From positions 29,899,674-29,963,673 of the forward strand of contig CM037861.1 in the NCBI GenBank assembly GCA_021292105.1: 64,000 bases of DNA, read 5' to 3'. The DNA comes from Anadara kagoshimensis. Taxonomy: Eukaryota; Mollusca; Bivalvia; Arcoida; Arcidae. Of this stretch, positions 12,833 through 27,066 are shown in pieces. The notes under the pieces were generated by a model. That model saw only the letters and a program-made list of their open reading frames with translations, had not been told where the DNA came from and ran no database searches. The position numbers were made by a program, and so were the translations under genes. Positions within the stretch are counted from its first letter, which is position 1. Each line of letters opens with the position of its first letter.

Positions 12833-15800
12833 TAACTGATTTGATCTGCTGAGAGAGTAAGACAGAGTGTATAACAATATGACCAGCTGGACGAACAATG
12901 GTGTTTAATTCCCCAGTCAAGATTCTATCACTTATATCAGGGAAGTCACTTCAGGAATGGTGGAGGAAACTGGAGTACCAGGAGAAACCACCAATCTACA
13001 GCAAGTGTACTGACAAACTTCTCATACTAGGATCTGTCCCAAGTGGGATTTGAACCCAGGTGGTGAGAGGTGATGTGATCTGCAAGTGCATGCTTTAGAC
13101 CACTAGACCATTAAAGACCACTAGAGATGGAATGATATGATATGAAATTTCATTAGTAAAGAGAGAAAGAGAGAAAAGGGATTAGAGGGAGAGAGAAAAA
13201 ACGATTAGAGGGAGAGAAAGAATAAGAGAGAGAGAGAGAGAGAAAGAATAAGAGAGAGAGAGAATAAGAGAGATAGGAGAGGGAAAGAGAGAGAGAGAGG
13301 GAGAGAGAGAGAGAGAGCATAAGCTTATTGATATATTGGTATTGGTATATTGGATAGAGATAAATAAAAAAGTCAAAATAACAAACACCAGACACATGAA
13401 TAAATGATGAGTAAAAGAATAAATTGTCATGAGAACAAATAAACAAACATACAACGCAAATTAATCCTGGCTGGATGCAGACTCCAAACATGGATTATAT
13501 CAAAACCAACCTTCCATGTATACACAAGTGATTACCAACTTAATGTCGAAACTTATTTACATTTTCTATTAATGAGTAAGACAAATGAGTTTTATAAAAC
13601 TAAGATTCAGCAAACAAATGGAAATATTGATTATATTTTCTAATAGAAGACAAATGTTTGAATAAATTTTTCCTTAAAAAATATGAATTATGGGACATTT
13701 TAAACCAGAAATCTGTATTTACCAACCCCCAACCCGCTCATCCTTATTTTTTTTTTAATTGGGACATAACTATTGATTACACATGTAAATATTCATTTCA
13801 TTTTTTCTTACAAGATAAAAATGGAAGAATGAGATGAGTATTTGAACCAGAAATCCTGCGGAATATAACTTCATGTATATATTTACTGAGCAATTCTAGA
13901 AAACTCCAAATTATTGATTTTCATTGCCATTATAAAAACTGGTGTCGTCACATTTATGGTGACTTGATATTCTTATTAAATGGCCATTAATAAATTGTCT
14001 AAACAGATGTTACAGAGAAAATCAATAAACGCCCTACAGACTTAAAAACAAAAGACTGAATAACTTAATATAACAAAATATGGAGCAAGTTCTGCACAAT
14101 ATAAGAACTAAAAAACTTTAAATTCTTAAAGCACATTTTTTATAATTTAAGCTAAAAAATTTACATAATTCCATACCTCACCAGAAATGGCGAAAATTGG
14201 TGCATTTTGTAACATCGCATACATGTGACACAACGGCACTAACTTTTGTACGATGCTGTTGTAATAAGCGAACAACAACCCAAACTCTGAACGGTCCCAC
14301 CTGTGCGAAATTACAGTTCATCAATAAGGTTAATTATAGCTTGAAACACTGCATACAGCTCTGAGTGTTGTTGCAAAACCACAAATTAAACTTAACACAC
14401 ATTAATGTAAAGTCACAGCACTTAATGAAGTGGAAATACAGTCCTGTATAAAATCTAATGTATAGTATGACACAGGAAGGATGTGGTGGTGTTAGGGGAG
14501 ATTTTTGGCCTAAGGTCATTTTTATTGATTTATTGTATTTAAGGTAACATAAAATCCTTGGTAATTATTATATTTAACCATCTAGTTTCCACTCAGCACA
14601 AATGCAAATTTACCCAACAGATTAGTACATTTTGTGCATACATCTATAAATACAGAGCTTTGCTTTGGCGACCAACATCTGTCTACAATGATTTTAATTA
14701 TCTTAATGGATATGAATATATCTGATACCTATATTAATATAGTAAAGTATTATGAGTATTCATAACCTATATGCTAGTTTTCCACAAATTAAAAATCATA
14801 AGTAGCCTAATTTCCAAAATTTGTGAATATGTAGTCCCTTTTGAAAGTATTTTTTCACAAAATTGGCAACATATGTTACTTTTTTAAAGAATTACAATGT
14901 ATTTCTCAGAAAGTAAGTAGCCAATGGTCATTTTTGGGTACCAGAAATGAAAATGTCAGCTTTTTTATTGAGCTTTGGGTTATTTATCCCAATATTTTAG
15001 AGTCTTCAAATCCAGGGTCTCTCACCGCTGTGAGTTCGAGTCCCGCTCGGACCACATGTGGGAAAGTGAATTTTCCTTGCCGTTGGCCTTTACTGATTCA
15101 CCTGATATCAGTATAATGGACTGGGGGAGTGGTACGCTTGTCTGCGGCGTACTGACTCTGTGAGCTAGCACGGTAAAGTCGCCCTGAGTGTGTGCTAGTA
15201 CAAGGCAGACCATACAACACACTCGCACTTCACATGCATACACAAAATTGTTCATAGATTAATCCATAGAGATTAATTAAATAGTTCTCGTCGCGAATAG
15301 CTGAAAAATTGCTGATGCGACGTTAAGCAACATTCAACCAACCAACCAACCCAATATTTTAGTTTCTTGATTGCTATCATGTCTGTGATTAACAGAAGCA
15401 GTGAGGAAGTTCTCTTGCCAATGGTTGGTGGATCAAGATCTCTGTGGACTTTCTGGATTCCACTATCCGCCCAGAAAAGGCAACCTTGATATAAATGAAA
15501 TAATCTTGATTGGGTTTTAAAAACATAATTCTATCCTACTTTGAAAAGACACCAACTGTAATAGTTGATTAGACAGCTGAACAAAGACCATATCTGATAA
15601 CCAAAAGCCATGGACACAAAGCTTCATCCATATATAACATGTAAACATTAAACTAAGTAAATTCTATGTTAAGAACACAACAACCTCTAATATACTGATG
15701 AGTTAAATCATTTCTGTTACCGTAAAACTGTTGATGCAAGATGAAATATCCCATATTTACGGCATCATCAAATAACATAGAGATTCAATATTTTAGTACT

Positions 15801-18800
15801 CTGAGTATCAAATGACTCAAGTTCAGATAAACATTTACAACAAGACCTGGGAGTAACAAGTTAATCTTGGAACTGATGGCAAATGCAGTACCAGTCAGTG
15901 TTAGTTCTAGAAGGGACCAATGGGGCAACTGTTCCCTTGTTTTGCTAAAATAACCCAATGTTAAGGCCTTAGTGGTCCATTTTTAACTTTACATAAATTC
16001 AAAATTATTGATTTTATGATGTTTTAGAGAAAAGTATTTAAAATGGTCCCTACTGAAAAATCCTAGATTGAGCACTGCCTAGTTCTTAATTGTCAGTGTC
16101 AAAGTCCAAGACATGTTGTTAGTTACTTCTATGGTGTGGTCAAATTGACCCAAACCTAATTCTAAATGCCAAACCTTTATTGAGAGGTAAGCCATTACAT
16201 TATGACAATATTATTGTGACAGAAATGGCCAGGAATGTCACTATGAAATAAGCAGCACTAATAAACCTACCAATAACTGCATGTGGGAGTAAACAGAGTT
16301 GAGTAATGGAGTTTTATAACTCAGTCAAGATTCTTTCAATTATATCTAGGCAGTAAATTGTAGGATGGTGGAGGAAACTGGAGTGCCCAGAGAAAAGCAC
16401 CATACTTCAACAAGCGAACTGACAAAGTTTACCACACTAGGATTTTTCCAAGTGAGATTTGAATCAAGGTGGTGAAAAGCACTGCAATTTAAATGTGCAA
16501 TTTAGAACCACTCAGCAACCGATACTCCTAAGTGAATACATAAAACCAATGCTAGAAGCCTAGAAATGGAGAATATCAGGTACTACGGAAGCTAATTTCC
16601 TGATACAGTTGCTCAACATTTAAGGCAATATATATTACATGTACTATTCAAGAAATGACATTCTGATCATGGTATTTCAAGAGGTAATGCAAGATAGTGT
16701 GGCATGTGCCAAATTCCATGATGGAATGATGGAAAAAGATACACATCAAAGGTCATGATCTCAAATGTCTTTCAATGGGAATTGCAATACAATTGCTTCT
16801 GCAAAGAAACAGTCATATTGTTAATATATGACCTTTAATTTTTGCAATAAATTGCAAACTGAAAATGACAGATTTAACAAGTTATAATGTTAGAAGTGAA
16901 ACAATTAATTGTATACCAGTACAGTGTATTTAAGCAATAAAGATGACAATTTGCCAGTTTATACTTTAACATGGCTGCCTGTAAATTTAGTTGACTCATT
17001 AAAGTGTGGGCGATGTGTAATATGTGTGTTGTACATTTTGTTTCTGTGTAATGCACATTGTTGTGTTGTTTTTAAGGAAAGGTGTCATCAATATCTGTAT
17101 CTACAGGATAGACTTAACTACACAATCACCAAACAGGATCCTGAATACAGTAAAACCCTGATTCATCGCCACCATTTGTGTGGTCAGATTTTGGCATTAT
17201 ATAGGGGTTAGGCAATAAATCCAGGGAAACTTATTAAGAAAAATATATAGGAAATACATTATGGGACTTCCAGCAAAATTTTTGTATCTTCGCCTTTAGT
17301 TGGCGGCATATCTATATATCTATATAAGTGAAATATTCTTGCCCGAGATGTTACACACCATTACTCAGCTCAAGTCATTATGGGACTTAAAAATACTGTG
17401 GCATTTGGCAAACTTATCAAGTGGCATTATAACTAGGTTTTACTGTATGTATATTTATATTTTTAACCACATACCATTTTGATAATTATCTGTCACCGGT
17501 ACAAGTAAAAGCTTTCTGTCACACTTCTTGAAAAGTCTGTTCACAAAATTTTAAAACACTTCTTTTTGTGTCATAAAATATTAGATAAACATTTGATAAT
17601 CTCCCAATCACTTCACCAAGAGTAATATTTTAACAGAATTTAAACACTTTTTGGTCTTTTTCGCTCACAGAACCTAGGAAAATATGTAATAATCTCCGAA
17701 TTGCGTCCTTTGACAGTGATATGACTAGAGATTCTTTTAGGACTTATCTCCTTTTCTCTCACAAAATATAAGAAAGCATGATAATTTCCAATTTTCTTAG
17801 AATATTATTAGATTTCTGCTTTTTCTCTCATAAAATATTTAGACAAAATGTGATAATATCCAAATTGCTTCTTTTTGTTGTTTTTTAAGACTTTTTTTCT
17901 CTGTTTCTCTCACAAAATATTAGACAACATGTGATAGTTTCTGAATGACTTCTTTATGTTGCTTTTTAAGACTTTTCTCCCTTTTCTTTCACAAAATATT
18001 ATAACACATGTGATAATTTCCGAATGACTTCTTTATGTTGCTGTAATGATATCAAAATGTCCTAGTAACATCCTATACATATATAAAATGTCCTGCAGTC
18101 AGAAAGAGAAGAAAACACTGTAGCTTCAAACTAAATAAAACCAGAGTGAAATCATCAAATAACAGAAATTAATATATCAAGACATTTCTATCTGCCACTG
18201 CCTAAATGATAATAAATGGAGAGAGGAAACATCATCCATCTTAGGGGTGGTTTATAAGTACTAGAGAGTAGCCCCTGGTCATTATCTGTCCAGTGTCTTA
18301 ATTCTGAAATGATATACCTAAAACCTCCAATGTCTCACAGCCAAAGGCTCAAACATTACCTTTGTTCTGTCATTACTAGTATGTATAGGTAACAACTTGA
18401 TTTTAATCATGTCACCTTTCATTTTTTATATCCCCAATTACCTGTAATTTATGACTTTCCTGTCCTTATTATCTATTTAAAAACTGTCCAATGTTTACAT
18501 TTGATGTGTTTTATTTATTTTTATTTATTTTTAGTTATCCTCATAATTTGGGTATTTATGTGTACATCATATGCAATAAAACATAACACAATAATTCAAG
18601 ATTGCATCATTTGAGTTTTCCAAGGATGAATTATGTCCCTTGTTGTTTACAACACATTGAAGCATCAACCATAACATAAGAACTATATGTTGACCATGTT
18701 ATGAAGGAGGCAAAAAATAGCATCTTGCATAATGCACTCAACAAGATATTTTGACCTTCACCATGTCAAGACTTAAAACAAACTGCCTGCATATATTATG

Positions 18801-21800
18801 AATTATGTCCCCTTTTTACAGCAAATTGTAGCAGCATTAATTACCACTTAAGATCACAGATATGTTGTCTTTGCAACGCTGGTGACACAAAAAGCATCTT
18901 GCATAATGTACCGGTGCTTAACAAGATATTTTGACCTTCACCATGTCAAGACTGTAAACAAATCACCTCCAGATATTATGAATTATGTCCCCTGTTGTTT
19001 ACAGGTAATTGGAACATCAACGGAAACATGTTGACTTTGCTACGCAGGTGACACAAAAAGCATAATCCACACAATAGGGTATTTTGTCCTTCACTAATCC
19101 AGATCAAGACTTGGAAAGACTCGTCTGCAAAAATTGCAGTGTTTCCGCCGTAGGTCGCCATTTTCGCACATTGCGAAAATTTTATCAAAGTGGCGAAAAA
19201 ATAATAAAACTGGCGAAACTTTTGGCAATAAAAATATTGCATTTTCCAATGGCTTCAGCATCCTTTAATGAACAGAGAACCAAAACAAGGTATAACATTT
19301 GAATACATTTAAATATGGTAAATGGAGAGGTTATGCAGTGAAGACCTTACAATCAATGTCCAACATCCATGCCAGTAGTCATGACATGAAAAGCTCCCCA
19401 ACCTTTGCCTTCAGCTAAAATGAAAGATGAAAGTTTTCCCACCTATGCCTTAAGCAGCAAGACTCAAAATAATCCAAGCTGGGCTGAATAGTATGTCCTT
19501 CTACATGAGCATTATCTGTTTGATTTCATTTTGCTCAAGTTTACCAGAAGTGCTGGTGTCTAAGGGCTGGGGTTAGTCTTGCAATGAAAAGGTTTCTATC
19601 CACAGGAGAATACTGTACTCCCCTTGAACCTTGAAAAGAGTAGAGTGGAGGAGAAGAGAGGTGGAGTAATGGTGTTTTACTCATCAGTCAAGATACTTAC
19701 ACTGATGTTGAGGCAGTCAGTTCTGTGATGGTGGAGGAAACTGGAGTGTCGGGGGAAAAACTACTGGCATTCAGCAACTGAACTGACAAAGGATCTGTTC
19801 CAAGAAGGATCTGAACCTACACAGTAAGAGGCACCATTGTCCAAAGGGCATGCTTTAAGCCACTTGACCATAGAGGCCCCTGAACCTGAAATCAGTACTG
19901 ACTGGAAAAGTTAATAAGCTGTGGACAGATTTTTAACTTGACTGACAAGATTTGAAAACCCTTATACATTCTCAATACTTAAGTAACTGTATAATAACTC
20001 CTAACCCCCTTACTGTTATATAAATGTGAAACATTCTTGATTACTGACAATAAAGTCCATAAACAGAATATTATTTAATTAATCACTCAACTATACCTAA
20101 TTATTCATTAGTTAATGCAACAATTATACAACCAAGTTTGTTGTAATTTATTTAAATGCACTGATTATTAAACTTTTAAACCTGCTGGGGAGTTAAAGAC
20201 ACACAGTATATAACTTAACGCCTCCCATTTCTAGGGTGAATTTAAAAGACCTTAAAAAATCCATAATAACGACTTCTACAGAGAAAACCTAACAGCTATG
20301 AACCCTTCATGCAAAATATTAAAACAAAATTTAATACCTTTTTAATTGCAACTGCTAAAATCATAACTCTAAAACAATTTTAATTTCTTTTTTCATACCA
20401 CAACTCAAATTGTAACTCTAAAACATTTTCATTTCTTTAAGAATTATCATTTAATGGCAAGTTATGGCCATAACTTCAATCATAGCACTAAACATTGTTA
20501 ACAACAGCAAGTAAACTTATAACTGCTTTCACGTTTCCATTTCTTTTAATATCGCTTTAATGACAACAACGAAAATCATTAATGTTATTTATTTTGTGTG
20601 ATTAAAACTATTCAACTTGTTCATACACGAAAATTAACATGCAACTATAGAGGAAAATCAAATCAAATTTAAACCTGGAATGAATTATTTTCTTGCGTGA
20701 CTTGTAATCAATATCAATCAATCAAGATGAATTAAGCTTGTAATTGAGAAATGATAAAACTTTATATGTATACAAGGTATTAATTTCCAATTTCTGATTT
20801 ATACTATATAATATATGTACATAAGGTATACGTTAAATATATACACATGATCTTAAAAATGGGTATTGTCTTTTAGAAGTCAAGCATGAATAAAAAAAAA
20901 AAAACTAACATATAATCATTATTTCTGATGAAAATGGATTACTTCTCTTTTTTTTAAATAATTATAAAAAATTGAAATAATCATGTACTTAATAATACTC
21001 TGTATGGTTTAACTGATGAAAACAATAGTGTTCGTATATTCACACAATTTTCAGGTATATGGTCCAAGTATTTAAGAGTTATCTCCCTTAGTTTTCAACA
21101 TTTTATATAATAAATACATGAGATTTATCTAACAAAATATCTCACTTTTGTCTAACAAAAACTTAAAACTATTTCAAAATCTATTTCAAAATCTTTTACA
21201 TTTGAAGTCACATTTTAAGAAAATACAAACAAATAAAAACAAATTTTGCCCTCTAGTTATAGAAAAGCTCTAAACCATCTCATTTGTCACGGAAAAAATT
21301 TCGGTGTACCAACAAATAAACTTGATCATATATAATTTTGACAGCAGTTACACTCACCTGAGTTTTGGATGTTGTAAAATTATAAACATTAGGTACGAAA
21401 AGAAATCTGTTGTTCACAAACAAAGAGCTTGAAGCCATAACCTTTCACATTAAAAATTTTATACTGAGATCATTCCATTTAAACAATAGGGTATTTCATT
21501 ACTGTTAGTAAAACTTTTCATTCAAGGGTACCTGTTAATATTCAAAGTTAATTCAGTTTCAGTCTTTAGAGATAAAATCATGTTCCTGCATAATAACTAG
21601 GGGCAAATTTATCACAAATCTAGACTTTAGTTTACACTTGGTTACAATTTTTAACTTTTACCAGCCATTTAAGCTAAAGAATCCAACCTGCATATTGCCC
21701 TGAACAAACCCCAAAAAGTCAAAATTTCTGCCACTTCACCAATAGCTGGTAACATCTCAATATAAGTGAAATATTCTTGACTGGGATGTAAAATCCCATT

Positions 21801-24800
21801 CAATCAATTAATCTAAAAACTCAAAATTGAAGCCTTATAATTAATTTCACTGCTGGTATTTATTACAATGCAATGTTTGAATTTCTTTGAAAAATATTTC
21901 TGTCTGTCCCAGTTTAAAGAAGTATTCTTACTTTGCTCAATCTGTAATTGTAAGCATTCTCTATAGTGACCACAGGTGACCTACTCTTTTTCGAACTCTT
22001 TAGAGGTGTCTTTACTGTCCACCAAGACAAGGGGCAGCGGTTTTGAGTCTTATCCAAAAGACTATACTAGTATTAAGCTTTTAACAGTTCTAGTAAGGAG
22101 ATAAAAATCATTTCAGAAAATGTGTAAGTCCCCACTGAGGTTCGAACCCACAACCCTCAACTTCGAAAGCCAGTGACAGCACCACTCGGCCATGTCCGCT
22201 TCTGTAAGATATACTACCGGTAGTAGATAAAAAGATACAAACACACTGCTTATCTTTCCTATCAGTGGTCTAAGTGACCCAAAATAAACTGTAATACCAA
22301 TGAACTGAAGCATTTTATTGAAACCCTTAGGAATAAATTCCAAACCTGCACATTTTACTTCTCTGTTTATCTTGTTTATTCATATCACATTGGAAGTTGA
22401 ACTCCATCCAATTCCTTTTAAAATATTCTAGGTTCAATGAATCTGCAGCTGGACTTATGCATTTATTTGATGGCCATGCAATGAATTCATCAATATGTTT
22501 CCATTCCTGGTAACCAACCTTATTTTAGCAATTTTGTGAGAAAATACTTTATATAAGCACTATACTTTTAAGTTTTGAAAATTTGGCTATAAATAATTTT
22601 AAATTTGTGAAAACCTAGCACCACTTTGGCCCATGACTATTGGTGTTATGGTTCAAACCAGAGGGTGGGGAATCAAACGCCTGACCTACAACCCACATAG
22701 GTGAACACCCTACTGATTGAAGAGCCAACACTACAACAGATTATCTTAGTCATATATACATGTGTATCTGATCTTCGGTTTTTTGTGAATGACATCATGC
22801 AGTGTAAGTACATAAATCGATATGAACTTTTTGATCTTTTAAAGAACATCAAATCTACCCACTACGACAAAATCTGATCTACAACTATACCTATAAGTGT
22901 TAAATAAACTAGTGCATAAATTACCTCAAAGTGACAGGTAAAAATACTTCAAAACTCACTCAAAAACAGTCTCAAGTATTTGACAGTCAAAATGTTGAAT
23001 GCAAGTCTTTGTGACTAGTTTTGAAGACATTTAGCATTAACCCTTGAATTTAAGAAAACAGGATTTTAATACAGGGTAAGCCGAAACTGAGGAGATTCAC
23101 TTAAGAGAAAGTGATTTGTAAAACAGATTCAAAATTTATTCAAAAATCCCTAGAAGCATTTGACTCAAATTGAGGGTCAAAAAGTTAAATACGACTTTCT
23201 GCAGTTATAAACAAGAATGCTACAGCCTTGGCCTCAATTTCACAAGCATGCCTTCACTAAAATTTTCTTTTAATTAAATCTGGCAAATTTGAAACCTTAA
23301 TAATTTTGTTAATTTTCAAGCTATTAGGAAATTTCAAGTGCCATATTTAGGACCATTCTACACTTATTACATATATATATTATATATATATATATTATAC
23401 ATGTATATATATTTTAACTTTTTGACTGTAGTACCGATAACATAAAAGATTTTCAAAATTGCCATTTGCAAGTAAAGAACAATCTTAGTTAAATAAGGAA
23501 TGATTGTGAAACTGGAGCCTGTTTTGCAGCAATACATCTCTGGACTTGTACAAATAGAAAATAGAAAACCAGGGATGTTCCGATTGTAGATATTACATTT
23601 CAGAAAAAGTTATCCTCAATCAAAATACCTGTTCAATTTATAACTTAACACTTTTGATTTACTAAATCATCTTTAATAATTCAAATTTCACTGTAAAAAA
23701 CAGGTCTAATAGGTGTTCAAATTAAAAACCCTTACATTATTAGGACATTTACTGTTTACTGTAAATAGAAATTCAAAATACTGGTACATAGAGCCCAACC
23801 TCTTGAATTCAGACATTGAAAAGATTAAGCCTCCTTTGATTGTTTGCCAACAATAACTTTCTAATCCTGTATTTGTGTGATCTGAATCAAAAGATTTAGA
23901 CTTGATTTGTTGACTTTAAAGGTACTAAGTAAAGCTATTTAATACAAACACCTTATTGTTACCTGGTTAAAAATAATCAACATATCCTCTACAAGATCAA
24001 ACACATTTATATATACAATGTACTACAGACCTGACCAAAGTTTAACACTGAACTAACAAAAAGTTTGTCTGTCGAGCGCTGGAGAAATAGTTTGCTAGTA
24101 GCCAAAAAAATGCCGAGAGATGGATAGCAGCTGCCAAAAAGCAACCGAGATACAGCTAAGGAGGGGCAAGATGAGCTGCCAATTCGGTAATTTTTCGTTA
24201 GCTCACTGTCAAATTTTCATCAGGTCTGTACTGTACAGGTATATAACTTATATTGTCTGGATTACATTGTCTAAACAATCATGTCATTTTTCTGTTATGA
24301 GATTATGTGTTAATAAGTCAAAAACCATGAAAAATATCAGATTTAATCTTTTATGAAATTTGATAAAAAAAAAACAAACCTCAAATCCCTTTAACTTTGG
24401 TTAAGTCATAATTAAAAATTTTGAGTTATAAAGATCTAATCAATTTAAAAAAAAAAAACCTCAATCTCTTTAACTTGGTTTTAAAACTCATAAATTGTAA
24501 GTTCGAATTTAAAGATCCAATCCATCAATTCATTAAAAAAAAAACTCCAATCTCTTTAACTCTACTTTTAAAAGGTTCACTGTAACAATTAACAATCAAT
24601 TTCACATTGTGCTATCAATTAACTTTTATTATCAAGGGCACGGTATCTTAAGATTTAAAGATTTTGAAATTCGATTAAAAAAAAAAATCTATTGCAATCT
24701 CCACAACTCTTTTTTATTTGAAATTCTTTGTGTAACAATAAACAATCAATTTTACGTTACACTCTTAATTAACTTTCAACAAGATTTACCACACAGTTAC

Positions 24801-27033
24801 AATTTAAAGATTTCAGAGATTAATAACAAAATCTAGCTCAATCTCCACAACTCTTTTCGTGTTTTTTTTTTTTTTAATTCTTCATGTAACAATAAACAAT
24901 CAATTCCACATGGTGCTATTAATTAACTCTCATCAAGAGTAAACTAATTTAAGATTTTAAAAGATTTTAAAGTTTGATTACAAAATCTATCTCAATCTCC
25001 AAACTGTTTTTTTATTTATTTATTTATTTTTAAAATTTCTCTAACAATAAACAATCAATTTCAAATTCAAAGAAATGTTTTTATATGCATACATTATTAA
25101 TATACAAAGACTTGTATCAAGTTTAAACTTATTTTTCATTTATTAAAGACAATTATTGTTTGTTTCTTAAATTTAAAAATGTTTACAGGTGCACAAAATT
25201 AGGACAAAGACATTTAATTTGAAAATATGATGTATATATTTATCAAGACCAGAGAGAAGGTCTAAAGGTTGTCATATGGATGCTGACAATGATACAAGAT
25301 GTATAGCATAATTAGCTCTTGTGCACTTAATGAAGGCCAGCTAAAGCCATGGAGCTTGACCAACTGAAACCTTACAAGACACTCTGGGCAGATTCTAACA
25401 TGAAGTTCACTTTGCCAATGGTCCATGGATTTCTCTAGGTACTTAGGTTTCCTACTGGCTGCAGGTAATCAGTTCAGGAATGATGGAGGAAACTGGATAC
25501 ATGTTGGGTTCTTTAGTGTGCGTACTAAGACACCAGACATTAGTTTTTAAGGTCTCTTCTGAAGAACTCATGACTCATTTCTAATTGGTGAGTGCTTGGT
25601 GAAAGAAAGGTAACCCCTTTTCTTCCTAGACATTTGCAGAAACAGTAAACCTGTTATATAAAGACTTCAAAGGGGGTTTAGTATTCCAACCCAATCTGTT
25701 ATGATGTGTACAAATGGCATAAGAGTAGGCATTTTGGCCAAAGTTGAACTTTGCATCTGGCTTATTGTCATAGTACATGTATTATGAAGAACCAAAGTTC
25801 ATTTCTACGTTGTTTCATGTTTCACTAGATATATTGCCAAACTCCTTTATAATGCCAAAATCAGACTGAACAAAGAGTGTCCATGAATCCAGGTTCGAAG
25901 TTTTATTGATATTTATTTCTGGAAGACCTCTATTACATTTGGGTAGTAAGTTTTCTTTCTGTTACTGTTGCCCCAGTGGCCTAATGGATAAGATGTCAGT
26001 GTACAAATCCAGAGTCTCTCACCGCTGTGAGTTTGAGTCCCACTCAGACCACATGTGGGAAAGTGAATTTTCCTTGCTATTGGCCTTTACTGGTTCACCC
26101 AGTGTCAGTATAATGTGACTGGGGGAGTGGTACGCTTGTCTGCAGCTTACTTACTTGGTGAGCTAGCACCTTAAAGATGCCATGAGTGCACGCTGGTATA
26201 AGGCAGACCATAAAACAAACTCGTACTTCACATGCATACAAGAACTTGTTCATAGATTGATCCATAGAGACTAATCGCGAATAGCTGAAAAATTGCTGAT
26301 GTGACATTAAGCAACATTCAACAACAATAACAACCAAAACTATAGCAATGATGATTTTGAGAACTTTTTATTTATCTATTTATTTTCTTCTTAGACTTTT
26401 TGCAGATATCTGTCAATATCTTCTGTCATAGGGATACAGGTGTCACCACAAACAGTTATTGACCAGGGATGGAAAATCAAGAAGAAAATAAAATCAGAAT
26501 ACTGGGACAAATAATTATATAAATTATAAATGAAGGTAAGGCCAAAAGTTTAAACTGGTATATATAATTACTGACCTAAATAACTAGAAAACTGAGTAAG
26601 TGTTTTAAGTACCCAGTTTTAAACTTTTAAAATGAGAGGGGTCAAGATACAAAGATGAATCATAATGGTTCAGAGTAAAAAGGAAGGGGATGCTTTAAAA
26701 CAGGATGTGTAGCTAGACTAAAATATCCTAAAACAAGGAAAATGTTACAATAACTAGTGTACTTTGTACTAGTATAATAATTCTAAATTAATAAAGCCCC
26801 AATTATCACTTCATAAAATTCTCTCAGGGCTCAAATTAGATTTTGAAACAGGGAGAAGTGACTTCTCCCTCAGCCATGATGAGGGAGAAGTTTTTCAAAA
26901 CAGGGAGAAGTTTTTCCGTCGCGAAATATAATACGCTGCCACGCATGCTCCAAGCTGTTTGTCTTTATAAATGGTAGCATCCCTATTTAAGACTTGCATA
27001 TTACATAAATGTAGAGAATCTCTTTTAAGAGCA

Positions 27034-27066
<33 letters not shown>

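Noticed and set aside
15022-15255. ORFs of 60-90 codons on both strands
   Set aside because: Fall within SINE-A; SINEs do not code for protein. The same applies to 26095-26337, 41942-42306, 32140-32467 and 40445-40910.
16660-16790. Minus-strand open stretch (MTFDVYLFPSFHHGIWHMPH)
   Set aside because: No matched splice sites and does not fit the phase of the ten-exon gene.
21358-21438. Separate first exon starting at the ATG at 21438 (MASSSLFVNNRFLFVPNVYN)
   Set aside because: The frame is open to the donor but does not join exon 4 in phase; the 49-bp internal exon in the other frame joins both neighbours.
22128-22205. Functional tRNA gene
   Set aside because: A and B boxes are good but the arms do not pair cleanly and the sequence runs into SINE-like flanks; the same applies to 27335, 25966 and 39505.
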